A DNA stretch of 64,000 nt from Motilimonas eburnea. Its GTDB lineage: Bacteria > Pseudomonadota > Gammaproteobacteria > Enterobacterales > CBDFNC01. The DNA lies in assembly GCF_021295345.1 (NCBI RefSeq), contig NZ_JAIMJB010000015.1, forward strand, positions 1 to 64,000. Direction: 5' to 3'. The notes beneath the pieces are model-generated. The model ran no database searches. It was not told the DNA's origin and worked only from the letters and a program-made list of their open reading frames with translations. This document shows positions 26,365 to 33,784 of the stretch, in pieces; the stretch's first letter is position 1; every line of letters begins with the position of its first letter. The position numbers were made by a program, and so were the translations under genes.

Positions 26365-27036
26365 TTAGATTTCGACTTCGGCCCATTCGTTGGTGCTGGG
26401 CAGCTGAACTTTTTGTCCCGGTACGCTAGACGACACTGTGGTCATACTGCGACTGAGCCAGACGAATAATTCATTGAAGGCGAGGCCTTTTAGTTTTTTC
26501 GGTGTTTTGTTAGAAAACTGGCCGAGCGCCTCAAAGTCGGCGCCTTCGGTGCCAATGGGGAAGATCACGGCGCGTTTATTTTGCTCGGCTTCACGGCAAG
26601 CCTGCGCGGCTTCTTGCCAACCGTAGTCATTGGGTGAGCCATCGGAAATCATGATCACCCAAGGGCGCGTGCTGGAAATGCCATTGGCATCATATTGGGC
26701 TTTTTGGTTTTGGACTTCTTCTAAGGCAAATGACATGCCTTGACCTAGCGGAGTTAAGCCAGAAGCGATAATTTCTGGCGCTTTAAAATCTATCGCATCG
26801 ACCCAAGGTTGTACCACGGTGACATCATCGTGACCGCCGACCGTGATCACTAACACTTGCACTCGCATGGCGGTGGCAACATCACTTTTAAGTTGCTCTT
26901 CAAAGACACGCAAGCCATGGTTTAATTGCTTAATGGGCTCGCCAGACATAGAGCCAGAGGCATCTAACACGAGTACACAAGGGGTGCGTTGGTTGGTGTT
27001 ATCGGCAAATTCAACGCCGGGGATCGCTTGTGTCAT
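26365..27036 (-). CDS. TerY-type von Willebrand factor A domain protein
   Basis: The 223-residue protein is a single vWA domain with an intact MIDAS site: DASGSMSG (residues ~25-32), a Thr in SGLTPLG and the Asp of VIMISDGSPND. It resembles the TerY/YegL group, which binds partners through a metal ion. It is first in a four-gene operon with PP2C, kinase and a membrane-anchored protein. ATAAGGACATAGCC before ATG gives a good ribosome site. No terB/C/D/Z genes are visible in this window, so any link to tellurite or stress resistance is by family only. Confidence 0.85.
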   Translation of the reverse strand: MTQAIPGVEFADNTNQRTPCVLVLDASGSMSGEPIKQLNHGLRVFEEQLKSDVATAMRVQVLVITVGGHDDVTVVQPWVDAIDFKAPEIIASGLTPLGQGMSFALEEVQNQKAQYDANGISSTRPWVIMISDGSPNDYGWQEAAQACREAEQNKRAVIFPIGTEGADFEALGQFSNKTPKKLKGLAFNELFVWLSRSMTTVSSSVPGQKVQLPSTNEWAEVEI

Positions 27037-27231
27037 GGCTATGTCCTTATATGCATCTTGTTTAATAGAGGAGGTATTTTATAGTCTTTGCTGAATTTGT
27101 TAAAGCCCATCTATTTGCATTGGCTATAGTTTTGAGGGAAAGGAAAGCGAAACAAAAAATGAGCGAACACAGCGGCAGCTTGTTTACCTCGCCTATAATA
27201 CTTAGAGAGGGGGATGGTTAAAGAGTTGCCG

Positions 27232-27966
27232 ATGAAATTAAGCTTGATGCTACTGGGAAGTCTATGTTGGAGCCTGAGTGTGTTGGCTCAGCCTGTTCTT
27301 ATCGTCAATTATGGGCCAAGCGATAATGCGCCTTATATTATAGAACAAGCAAACGGTGAACCTTCGGGGGTGATTGTTGAGTTGATGCAAGAGTTTGCTG
27401 TGCGCTCTGGCATTGAGGTGACCTTTCTAAAAACGCCAAGAAAACGCTTGGAGTTCAGTTTGGAGACCGGCAAGGTTCACATCGTTGTTACATCTAATCC
27501 CAAATGGTTAAAGCAACCCGATAAAGTAAAATGGACGATCCCTTTGTTTATTGAAAAAAATATTCTGGTTATCCCAAAAACAGCCCCCGATATTGTTAAG
27601 CTTGATGACTTAAAAGGGCTTAGTATAGGAACCGTGTTGGGCTATGCCTATCCTGAAATAGCCCCATTATTTGCTAATGGTGAAGCCTTGCGAGTTGATG
27701 CCCTAGAAGTACTGCAAAGCTTGCAAAAGATGCAGGTTAATCGCATTGATGCGGTGATTACTTCTGATATTCAAGGTGAGTGGCTGCTCAAGCATCATGG
27801 GTTTGATGATGACTTTGTTTTTGCCCGTTTTTTAATCAGTGAGCATGAGATTATTCCTGCGATTTCTAACCTTAGTCCGGTCTCGGTAGAGAAATTCAAT
27901 CGGGTATTTCTAAGTATGCAACAAGATGGGTTTATTGAGCGTTTATTAAACCGATATCGTCAATAG
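27232..27966 (+). CDS. Periplasmic solute-binding protein, SBP_bac_3 family
   Basis: I prefer the ATG at 27232 (MKLSLMLLG, a clean signal peptide ending VLAQ) over one 18 bp upstream; the product has 244 residues. The body resembles extracellular solute-binding family 3 proteins (NYGPSDNAPYIIEQANGEPSGVIVELMQEFA, TVLGYAYPE, DAVITSDIQGEW), which bind amino acids or polar ligands. There is no adjacent permease or ATPase, a pattern common in Shewanella-type genomes, where orphan SBPs may serve in sensing. A strong terminator follows at 27997. Confidence 0.8.
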   Translation: MKLSLMLLGSLCWSLSVLAQPVLIVNYGPSDNAPYIIEQANGEPSGVIVELMQEFAVRSGIEVTFLKTPRKRLEFSLETGKVHIVVTSNPKWLKQPDKVKWTIPLFIEKNILVIPKTAPDIVKLDDLKGLSIGTVLGYAYPEIAPLFANGEALRVDALEVLQSLQKMQVNRIDAVITSDIQGEWLLKHHGFDDDFVFARFLISEHEIIPAISNLSPVSVEKFNRVFLSMQQDGFIERLLNRYRQ

Positions 27967-27996
27967 CTAAAGATGACTGCTATACGGCTCGACAAA

Positions 27997-28019
27997 AAAG
28001 AGGCGCTAGGCGCCTCTTT
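27997..28019 (+). terminator. Rho-independent terminator of the solute-binding protein gene
   Basis: AAAGAGGCGC-TAG-GCGCCTCTTT is a 10-bp GC-centred stem, 31 bp after the stop codon, with an A-run before and TTT after it. Confidence 0.85.
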
Positions 28020-28035
28020 GGGTCAAAGGAATGTT

Positions 28036-28313
28036 AGGGCCTTTTGACCTTTCGCGGTTAATTTTTGTTCGAGAGGGGACACCCTGTCTAAAAGCGTTTT
28101 GGGCAAGGCGAGCGGTGTGTAGCTTAGTATTCTAAGTAAACACTGCTCAACGACGAACAAAACGCTTTTAGCCGAATCCGTAGGACAGCGTTTGTTGGTC
28201 ATTTCTACTGCGTTAGCGCTTTTTTGCATAGTTGACTATGCTGCAAAGTCGCTGCCTTGTATTAATACCCAACAAATCGCTGCAAAAACAAGCTCAAAAG
28301 GTCAACAGGCCCT
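28036..28313. mobile_element. MITE-like element with 17-bp terminal inverted repeats
   Basis: The ends AGGGCCTTTTGACCTTT and AAAGGTCAACAGGCCCT are inverted copies differing at one position. Inside, CTAAAAGCGTTTT and AAAACGCTTTTAG form a second perfect inverted pair. The 278-bp element has no coding capacity that makes sense. A partial copy of its left end (GACCTTTCGCG...TTAGGCCCT) is at 45558-45597. I could not see a clear target-site duplication. It fills the gap between the solute-binding protein and chitinase genes. Confidence 0.6.
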
Positions 28314-28322
28314 GATGACGTT

Positions 28323-30671
28323 TTATTGTGCAGCCCATGGGCCACCATCGGCAGGGTTATTGCCTTTGGTCCACCATTTTGCTTTGTAAGTCACACCTTG
28401 GTAAGTGACGAGCTTACCGCCAGTGTAAACTTTGTCTGCACGCCACTCTTGAGTTGAACCGTCATCAAATTCAGCCCAGACCGCAGCTTTTCCTGGTTGT
28501 TCGCCTTTGGTCCACCATTTTGCGGTGTACTTAACGCCGTTAACCATCACAGAATCACCTGTGTTGTAAACCTTGTTTGGATCCCATTCATCACCTAGTG
28601 GTGCCGGTGAGACATGAACAAGCACGGTTTGCGTTACGGTATCGGTACCATCAGATACCATGACCTTAATACTTACCGTTGTATTTTCTGTTACTTTGTC
28701 TGCAGTGTATTCAATCACTGCCGCATTGCCTGATTGGGTTAGTTGCCCCATGTCACTGGTGATGGTCAAGGTATCGTTAATGTCTTGATCCGCGGCACTA
28801 ACCTTGATTGCCACAGAGCTTCCACCAACGACATCAACACTAGCCGGCACGGTTAATGTTGGTGCATTGTTCGCTATGGTTGGATCGCCGATGACGTTAA
28901 CGGTAATGGCTTTGGTATCGGTTTTCTTACCATCGCTTACCTTCACGTTAATGGTCACGGTTTGATCAACCTTAGTCGTCGGTGCAACATAACTTAATGT
29001 GGCTGTTTTATCACCTGTCGCAACCACTGTGCCCATATCTGCGCTAAAGCTGAGCTTTTGGCTGTCGGCGTCAGTTGCACTGAGTAATAACTCAAGGCTG
29101 GCACCACTGTCTAGTGTTTGCGTGCCTGGCACGGTTAAGATCGGCGCGGCACTGGGTTGAGTGTTGTTAAACACGTTATCCACTACGGTAGCCAATGGCA
29201 GTGATAGGTTTGTACACTCTTTTAGGTAGCGCCCTCTTGGTACATAACTGCCTTTACATTCAAGATCGCCTGCTACTTGCCATACGATCACACCACCTAG
29301 GTTGTTATCCACCACGTATTCGGCTTTAAGGCCAATTGATTTTTCATTATCGTAGCTAAGGAAGTAGTTACCTTTAGTTAGGTAAGGTACTTTAGCGACA
29401 TCGTCCCAATGTTCGGTCCAGCCCGCCATTTGTTGCTTGATATACACATAATTTGGCTGACCTTCGTAGTTCTTCCAGTTGGTTAGGTCGACGGCAGATT
29501 GCAAAGGACCATCCACTGAGAAGGTTACTTGGCGTTTCTTCGTTGCAGCGCCTACATCGGCAGGCTCTGACGTTTGTACGCCGCGACCATAGTAAGCGAG
29601 ACCCATGTTGATCTTGCTTGACGTGACATTTTTAGATGCCAAGAATTGCGCCATCGAATGCCAGTTAAAATCTTGCGCTGACGCCGTTGGGTAAGCATAC
29701 AATGGCGAGTTATGGCCTGCTTTTTCAGACCAGCCCCCTTCGTAGTCGTAAGTCATCATGTTGAAGTAGTCCATGTATTGGTCTAGCTTCGGCCAATCAA
29801 ACCCTTCTAGTTTTGCTGGACTTGCGGCAAATGCGGCCGAGATTTTTTTATCTGGGCCAATCACGCGGCGAATTTCGACCACAAGATCTTCAAAGTTTTT
29901 GAAATCATCGGGGCGACCATCGAAGTTCATACCGCCAAAAGCAGGGTATTCCCAGTCGAGATCGATACCGTCAAAACCCATGTCCATCAAACGTTTGACG
30001 TCTTGTAAGAAACGCTCACGCTTAACCGGATCGGCCGCCATTTCAGGGAAGTGTTTAGACATACTCCAGCCGCCAATGGATGCCATTACGGTGACGCCTT
30101 CTTGCTCGGCTTTATCTAATAAGCCTAATGCGCCACCTTCTTTTTTCAATGGGATAGGCATTTTGCCTGCGAGACCCGTGGGTTCGTGTAGCCATTTACC
30201 ATTAGCGGTTGGGTGTGGCACAAAACCTTGGGCAGCAATGCGGGCTTTGAGCTCTTTATTGCCCCATTCGCCAGGGAAGTCACTGATCATCTCTAGCTCG
30301 CCCCAGAGGATGTGGTAATCCCAGCTGCTGTATAAGTCTTCGTGTAGCAATGGCGCGGGCTCTTGAACGGCGCCTTTTTGGTAGATTGATTTATTGCGGT
30401 AGTCACCGGAATGCAAAGAGCCATCTTTAGCTACGCCGAAGAACGAGAAGTTCAAAATAGAATACTTGCTCATGTCAACGTTTAAGTGAGTCGCAGCGCC
30501 TTTTTCAATGCCGTGGTTAGGCATGGTTTTCCATGCTTCCCACTGGGTAATGTAGCCGATAACTGTTTTGTCATGAGCGGGGGCGGCAGAGGCATAATTA
30601 GCGCTGCCTACGATAGCAAGTGCTGCTAATGCACAGGCAATTTTTGATTTTTTAAACACGGTATAACTCAT
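28323..30671 (-). CDS. Secreted GH18 chitinase with two Ig-like/cadherin-like domains and two CBM5/12 modules
   Basis: The start is the ATG at 30671 (after GGTCAAGGAACGAACTA); 117 bp of open frame upstream is leader. The 782-residue product has a signal peptide (to about NYASA, residue 29) and a GH18 catalytic domain (about 33-505) with the DGIDLDWE motif, catalytic Glu241. Two Ig/cadherin-like domains follow (about 510-600 and 605-690; AAPILTVPGTQTL, NNAPTLTVPASV), then two C-terminal CBM5/12 modules with AKWWTKG (about 692-735 and 740-782). It should hydrolyse chitin outside the cell. It differs in architecture from the tandem chitinases at 52-57 kb, which carry TAEP linkers, so it is not a recent duplicate of them. 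Its leader has the same AGGA-loop hairpin pair. Confidence 0.94.
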   Translation of the reverse strand: MSYTVFKKSKIACALAALAIVGSANYASAAPAHDKTVIGYITQWEAWKTMPNHGIEKGAATHLNVDMSKYSILNFSFFGVAKDGSLHSGDYRNKSIYQKGAVQEPAPLLHEDLYSSWDYHILWGELEMISDFPGEWGNKELKARIAAQGFVPHPTANGKWLHEPTGLAGKMPIPLKKEGGALGLLDKAEQEGVTVMASIGGWSMSKHFPEMAADPVKRERFLQDVKRLMDMGFDGIDLDWEYPAFGGMNFDGRPDDFKNFEDLVVEIRRVIGPDKKISAAFAASPAKLEGFDWPKLDQYMDYFNMMTYDYEGGWSEKAGHNSPLYAYPTASAQDFNWHSMAQFLASKNVTSSKINMGLAYYGRGVQTSEPADVGAATKKRQVTFSVDGPLQSAVDLTNWKNYEGQPNYVYIKQQMAGWTEHWDDVAKVPYLTKGNYFLSYDNEKSIGLKAEYVVDNNLGGVIVWQVAGDLECKGSYVPRGRYLKECTNLSLPLATVVDNVFNNTQPSAAPILTVPGTQTLDSGASLELLLSATDADSQKLSFSADMGTVVATGDKTATLSYVAPTTKVDQTVTINVKVSDGKKTDTKAITVNVIGDPTIANNAPTLTVPASVDVVGGSSVAIKVSAADQDINDTLTITSDMGQLTQSGNAAVIEYTADKVTENTTVSIKVMVSDGTDTVTQTVLVHVSPAPLGDEWDPNKVYNTGDSVMVNGVKYTAKWWTKGEQPGKAAVWAEFDDGSTQEWRADKVYTGGKLVTYQGVTYKAKWWTKGNNPADGGPWAAQ

Positions 30672-31370
30672 TAGTTCGTTCCTTGACCAATGTGATAAAA
30701 GTGACAAGTGCAGACCTGACAAGGAGGGCGAGGCTGAGTAACGTGGCGTAGTTACTGGATGTCGCTTCGCTAGGTTCATTGTCGCCATTCCTTGGCATCT
30801 TAAGTAGCCTAACTGCGGGTCTCCTTGACCTCATGGCGACTCAATCCTGACTTGTAGAATTGTCCCTTAGTGGACAAATTGACTATAAAAACGGCTTATC
30901 TTTAGTGCAATGGTTTTTTATTTAGGATAGAAAAGAGGATTTGTTTGTTTTGTTCGTTTTACAACCTAATTGGCAAGATAATAATTGCTTATAAGTTTTA
31001 TATTTTTTATTTAAATTTGATATTTGAGTTTTTCCACGTTTTTTATGCTTTTTCAGATGGAAAAATAAACAATTAAAAACGTTACAAAAATCATGGTTTT
31101 TTAATTTTGTTTATATATAACAGTTAGTTGGCATGGGTTTTGGTGTTTGTCATACTCTATTTAAGCCTTCGTCTTTGTGGGTATGAGGTGATTTAAGCAT
31201 CTGTTGATGTTGACGCTAAGGCCATTGTCGTAGGTTATTCTCCCGTATGAAGCTGGATGCTTTGTTTCGTGGAATAGATAACACTCTCATAGAGTATTGT
31301 TTCTATGAGAGGCGGGTTTTCTATGGGGGATAAGCTAAAAGAGCGATATTTTATAAATGCAAAATACGCT
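30672..31370. other. 699-bp non-coding region: chitinase leader and promoter, AT-rich stretch
   Basis: From the chitinase start it holds a leader with GGA-loop hairpins (30784-30830), then a very AT-rich segment at about 30880-31130 that probably contains the promoter. Next comes an inverted repeat CTCTCATAG-N10-CTATGAGAG at 31284-31311, of unknown role. The terminator of the methyltransferase gene follows at 31340-31372. I see no further gene. Confidence 0.55.
30784..30830 (-). promoter_or_regulatory. Tandem AGGA-loop hairpins in chitinase leader (putative CsrA/RsmA sites)
   Basis: On the minus strand GGTC-AAGGA-GACC (30818-30830) is followed 21 nt later by GCCA-AGGAA-TGGC (30784-30796). 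Each is a 4-bp stem presenting GGA in the loop. The same ordered pair occurs in both other chitinase leaders (54432-54481 and 57289-57334). The Shine-Dalgarno sequence (TCAAGGAAC) gives a third GGA. CsrA/RsmA binding is the inferred function. Confidence 0.5.
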
Positions 31371-31372
31371 CT
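31340..31372 (-). terminator. Terminator-like hairpin at the end of the TrmH-family gene
   Basis: On the minus strand AGAGCG-TATTTT and AAAATA-TCGCTCT pair around an 8-nt loop and are followed by TTTAGC. The stem begins within the stop codon region of the gene ending at 31371. Confidence 0.55.
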
Positions 31373-31931
31373 AAGCTTTTACTTTGACTCGATTATTTTT
31401 ATCGCGACTGGTTTTTATCAGGGTATCACTGGGGCTAAATTGCTGGCGTTTGATACTTCTGTCATACAGTAGCACGTTAACCGAGGCGGCGAGGTTTAGG
31501 CAGCCATGGGTTGGGATATAGACAACAGCGTCTGCTTGATCGATCACTTGCTGACTAATGGTGCCATCTTCTGGCCCAAAGACGTATAGCGCGCGTGTTG
31601 GATGTTCAAACTCGGGTAAAGGGGTGGCCCCCACGACAAGATCAACACAAATGACTTTGACGTCTTCAGGTTTACCCATCAGTAAACAGTCCTGCTGCGA
31701 TAGTGGGATTTTACTGCGAATTTTCTTCGTATCCGTATTCAGCTTCATGGTGCGATCATAGCGCTCACCGCTGTAAATCACCTTATCCACCGCAAAGCAC
31801 CCCGCGGCGCGCATCACCGCGCCCACGTTAGTGGCGCTTTTCGGATTGGTTAAGCCGATCGTCACATGCCCGTCATGATGGGCGGTTTTAGTTAATGGCT
31901 GATTAGAGGGAACTTGGCTTAGCGGGTCCAT
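31371..31931 (-). CDS. SpoU/TrmH-family RNA 2'-O-methyltransferase
   Basis: The 186-residue protein has the SPOUT knot motifs: NPKSATNVGAVMRAA near the N-terminus (residues ~30-44), YVFGPEDGTIS (~121-131) and NLAASVNVLLYDR (~147-159). It would transfer a methyl group from S-adenosylmethionine to a ribose 2'-OH in tRNA or rRNA. The exact target is not evident, and it is shorter than TrmH/RlmB because it lacks an added substrate-binding domain. AGGAAATCAAT before ATG supports the start. It seems monocistronic. Confidence 0.85.
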   Translation of the reverse strand: MDPLSQVPSNQPLTKTAHHDGHVTIGLTNPKSATNVGAVMRAAGCFAVDKVIYSGERYDRTMKLNTDTKKIRSKIPLSQQDCLLMGKPEDVKVICVDLVVGATPLPEFEHPTRALYVFGPEDGTISQQVIDQADAVVYIPTHGCLNLAASVNVLLYDRSIKRQQFSPSDTLIKTSRDKNNRVKVKA

Positions 31932-32000
31932 ATTGATTTCCTGACGGGGTTTTAGCCCGCCAGTTTAGCAAGGTTACGTTGAGATTTCTTGTTGTACGCG

Positions 32001-32963
32001 TTATCGCGTTTGCATCAGTACTTGGCTTAGCCAAGTGAGTACATAGACCAAGCTTTTTCCCATGTGGTCGACATGGCCGCCGTCAAACTCAAATAATGTC
32101 ACGTCTATATCCCGTTGTTGCATTTGTTCGACCAACGTTAAGCAGTCTTGGTAGGTCTCTTCTCGCTTGCCGATGTCGATAACCAGGGTGATCCCTGCTA
32201 GTTGTTGCTCTAATTTGGGGATTAAGCGCTGAAAAGCTGACTCTGCTAAGCCTTGCCAATCTTGTTCGGATTGGGGGAAACGACAAAATAGGGGGGGGTG
32301 ATCGGCGGCGGGCAATATCTGTTGGAAACGATTACACAACAGGTGTTGCCAAACATCTAATTGCTCAACGCTCAACTTAGCGTCGGCTGCGGCGGCTAAT
32401 TGGCTCTGATTAGTCTGATAGAGTTGTTTAAAAAAGGAAGGGTTGTCGGCGTTAATATGAGCCGGGCTCATCGCGACAGCTTGTTTAAAGAAACCAGGCT
32501 TAAACAACAAGGTTTTTAATACCCCGTCTGCTCCAGAGCTGTGGCCCATTAAAGCACGGTGTTCGGGCCCATTTTTACAACGATACTTGGCTTCAATGGC
32601 TGCGGGAAGCTCTTCACTGATAAAGTCGAGCCAATTGCCTTGGATAGCATTATTTTGATAGCCCGCCCCCGTAAAGCGAGTACGCGTGTCAGGCACTGCG
32701 ATAATCATTTCTTCTATTTTATGCTCTTTTAATAGCTTCGCCATGGTCAAGTGAATGCTGGGTTCATTTTCCGTGTTTGAAAACCAGCCTTGAGGCGTAC
32801 CACCAAAACCATGGAGCAGGTAGATAACGGGGTAACGTTTTGTTGGGTTGTGATGATAACTCGGTGGTAAATAGACCAGGACTTCTCGGGTAGGGTCATC
32901 ATCCAGCTTGTTTCCACGTAAACTTTTGCTTGTGATTTGTATTTGCTCAAACACTCGAGACAT
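32001..32963 (-). CDS. Esterase D/PF00756-type alpha/beta hydrolase
   Basis: The ATG at 32963 has AAGGA ten bases upstream; an in-frame ATG 9 bp earlier is too close to that site. The 320-residue product shows the features of the putative esterase family (PF00756): REVLVYLPPSYH, VIYLLHGFGG (oxyanion region), the nucleophile in GHSSGADG and a likely catalytic His in FDGGHVDHMG. It has no signal peptide, so it is probably cytosolic. The family hydrolyses S-formylglutathione, feruloyl esters or siderophore esters; the substrate here is open. Confidence 0.8.
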   Translation of the reverse strand: MSRVFEQIQITSKSLRGNKLDDDPTREVLVYLPPSYHHNPTKRYPVIYLLHGFGGTPQGWFSNTENEPSIHLTMAKLLKEHKIEEMIIAVPDTRTRFTGAGYQNNAIQGNWLDFISEELPAAIEAKYRCKNGPEHRALMGHSSGADGVLKTLLFKPGFFKQAVAMSPAHINADNPSFFKQLYQTNQSQLAAAADAKLSVEQLDVWQHLLCNRFQQILPAADHPPLFCRFPQSEQDWQGLAESAFQRLIPKLEQQLAGITLVIDIGKREETYQDCLTLVEQMQQRDIDVTLFEFDGGHVDHMGKSLVYVLTWLSQVLMQTR

Positions 32964-33105
32964 GTACTGCATTTCCTTAGGCTATACTTATGACTTTAAA
33001 TTGACCTTTGTAAGGTAACACATCCAGGATGATTTATTGATTAACAAATTGGCGAATTACGTTTTCATCCCTCATAGTTAGAAGGGGTTGAACGCAAGGG
33101 AGGAA

Positions 33106-33774
33106 ATGACATTGACAGTTCAGTGGCTGACAGTTCAGTGGCGATCGAAATTGATGGTAATGGTGGTTGCGTGGGTCATCTGCTGGCCGGCGCTGAGTGA
33201 GCAATGGCAAGTGAAGGTTATTGATCACTTGGGTGAGCCACTACCTAATGCCGTGGTTGAGCTGACTATGTCAACGGATCCTGATGTTGACCCGTCAGGG
33301 TTAACACCGAGTCAACCTTATAACATGATCCAGCAACACAAACAGTTCCAACCTTTTGTTTTGGCAGTGCCCGTTGGTGCTGAAGTTGATTTTCCTAATT
33401 TAGATGCCACCCGACATCATGTTTATTCTTTCTCTAAAGCGAAAACCTTTGAGATAAAGCTCTATAAAGATCGCCCTCACAGTCCCATTTTGTTTGATAA
33501 GCCGGGGGTGGTGGCATTGGGATGTAATATCCACGATCGCATGCAAGCGCATATTTATGTGGCAAGTTCACCTTGGGTGGCGGTAACCGATGCAAATGGT
33601 ATGGTGGTCTTTACCGATTTGAAGCCTGCTCCGTATCAAGTGAAGCTATGGCACCCATGGCAAAAGAAGCAACGTGAAACCATAGAGGTTAACTTCAATC
33701 GGGATAGAGCCGACCAGTTTAAGGTGTTTGCCGTTAAACCAGAACTCGCCTTTGTGGGCTCGCCACGATACTAG
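33106..33774 (+). CDS. Methylamine utilization protein-like periplasmic cupredoxin-fold protein
   Basis: Several starts are possible: TTG 33088, ATG 33106 and TTG 33112. The last two follow AAGGGAGG, and I list the ATG (222 residues). A signal peptide ends near PALSE. The body QVKVIDHLGEPLPNAVVEL, VDFPNLDATRHHVYSFSKAKTFEIKLY and VVALGCNIHDRMQAHIYV matches cupredoxin-like proteins annotated as methylamine utilization proteins. The His and Cys of RHHVYSF and LGCNIHDRM could ligate copper. It lies 10 bp before an EAL-domain gene, a pairing that recurs in Shewanella-type genomes, so it may feed a periplasmic signal to that protein. The 12-bp direct repeat ACAGTTCAGTGG near the start complicates start choice. 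Confidence 0.7.
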   Translation: MTLTVQWLTVQWRSKLMVMVVAWVICWPALSEQWQVKVIDHLGEPLPNAVVELTMSTDPDVDPSGLTPSQPYNMIQQHKQFQPFVLAVPVGAEVDFPNLDATRHHVYSFSKAKTFEIKLYKDRPHSPILFDKPGVVALGCNIHDRMQAHIYVASSPWVAVTDANGMVVFTDLKPAPYQVKLWHPWQKKQRETIEVNFNRDRADQFKVFAVKPELAFVGSPRY

Positions 33775-33784
33775 AGGGGCAAAG

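Noticed and set aside
28023-28389. Open frames within the MITE-like element
   Set aside because: They run through inverted repeats and have no ribosome site or protein-like composition.
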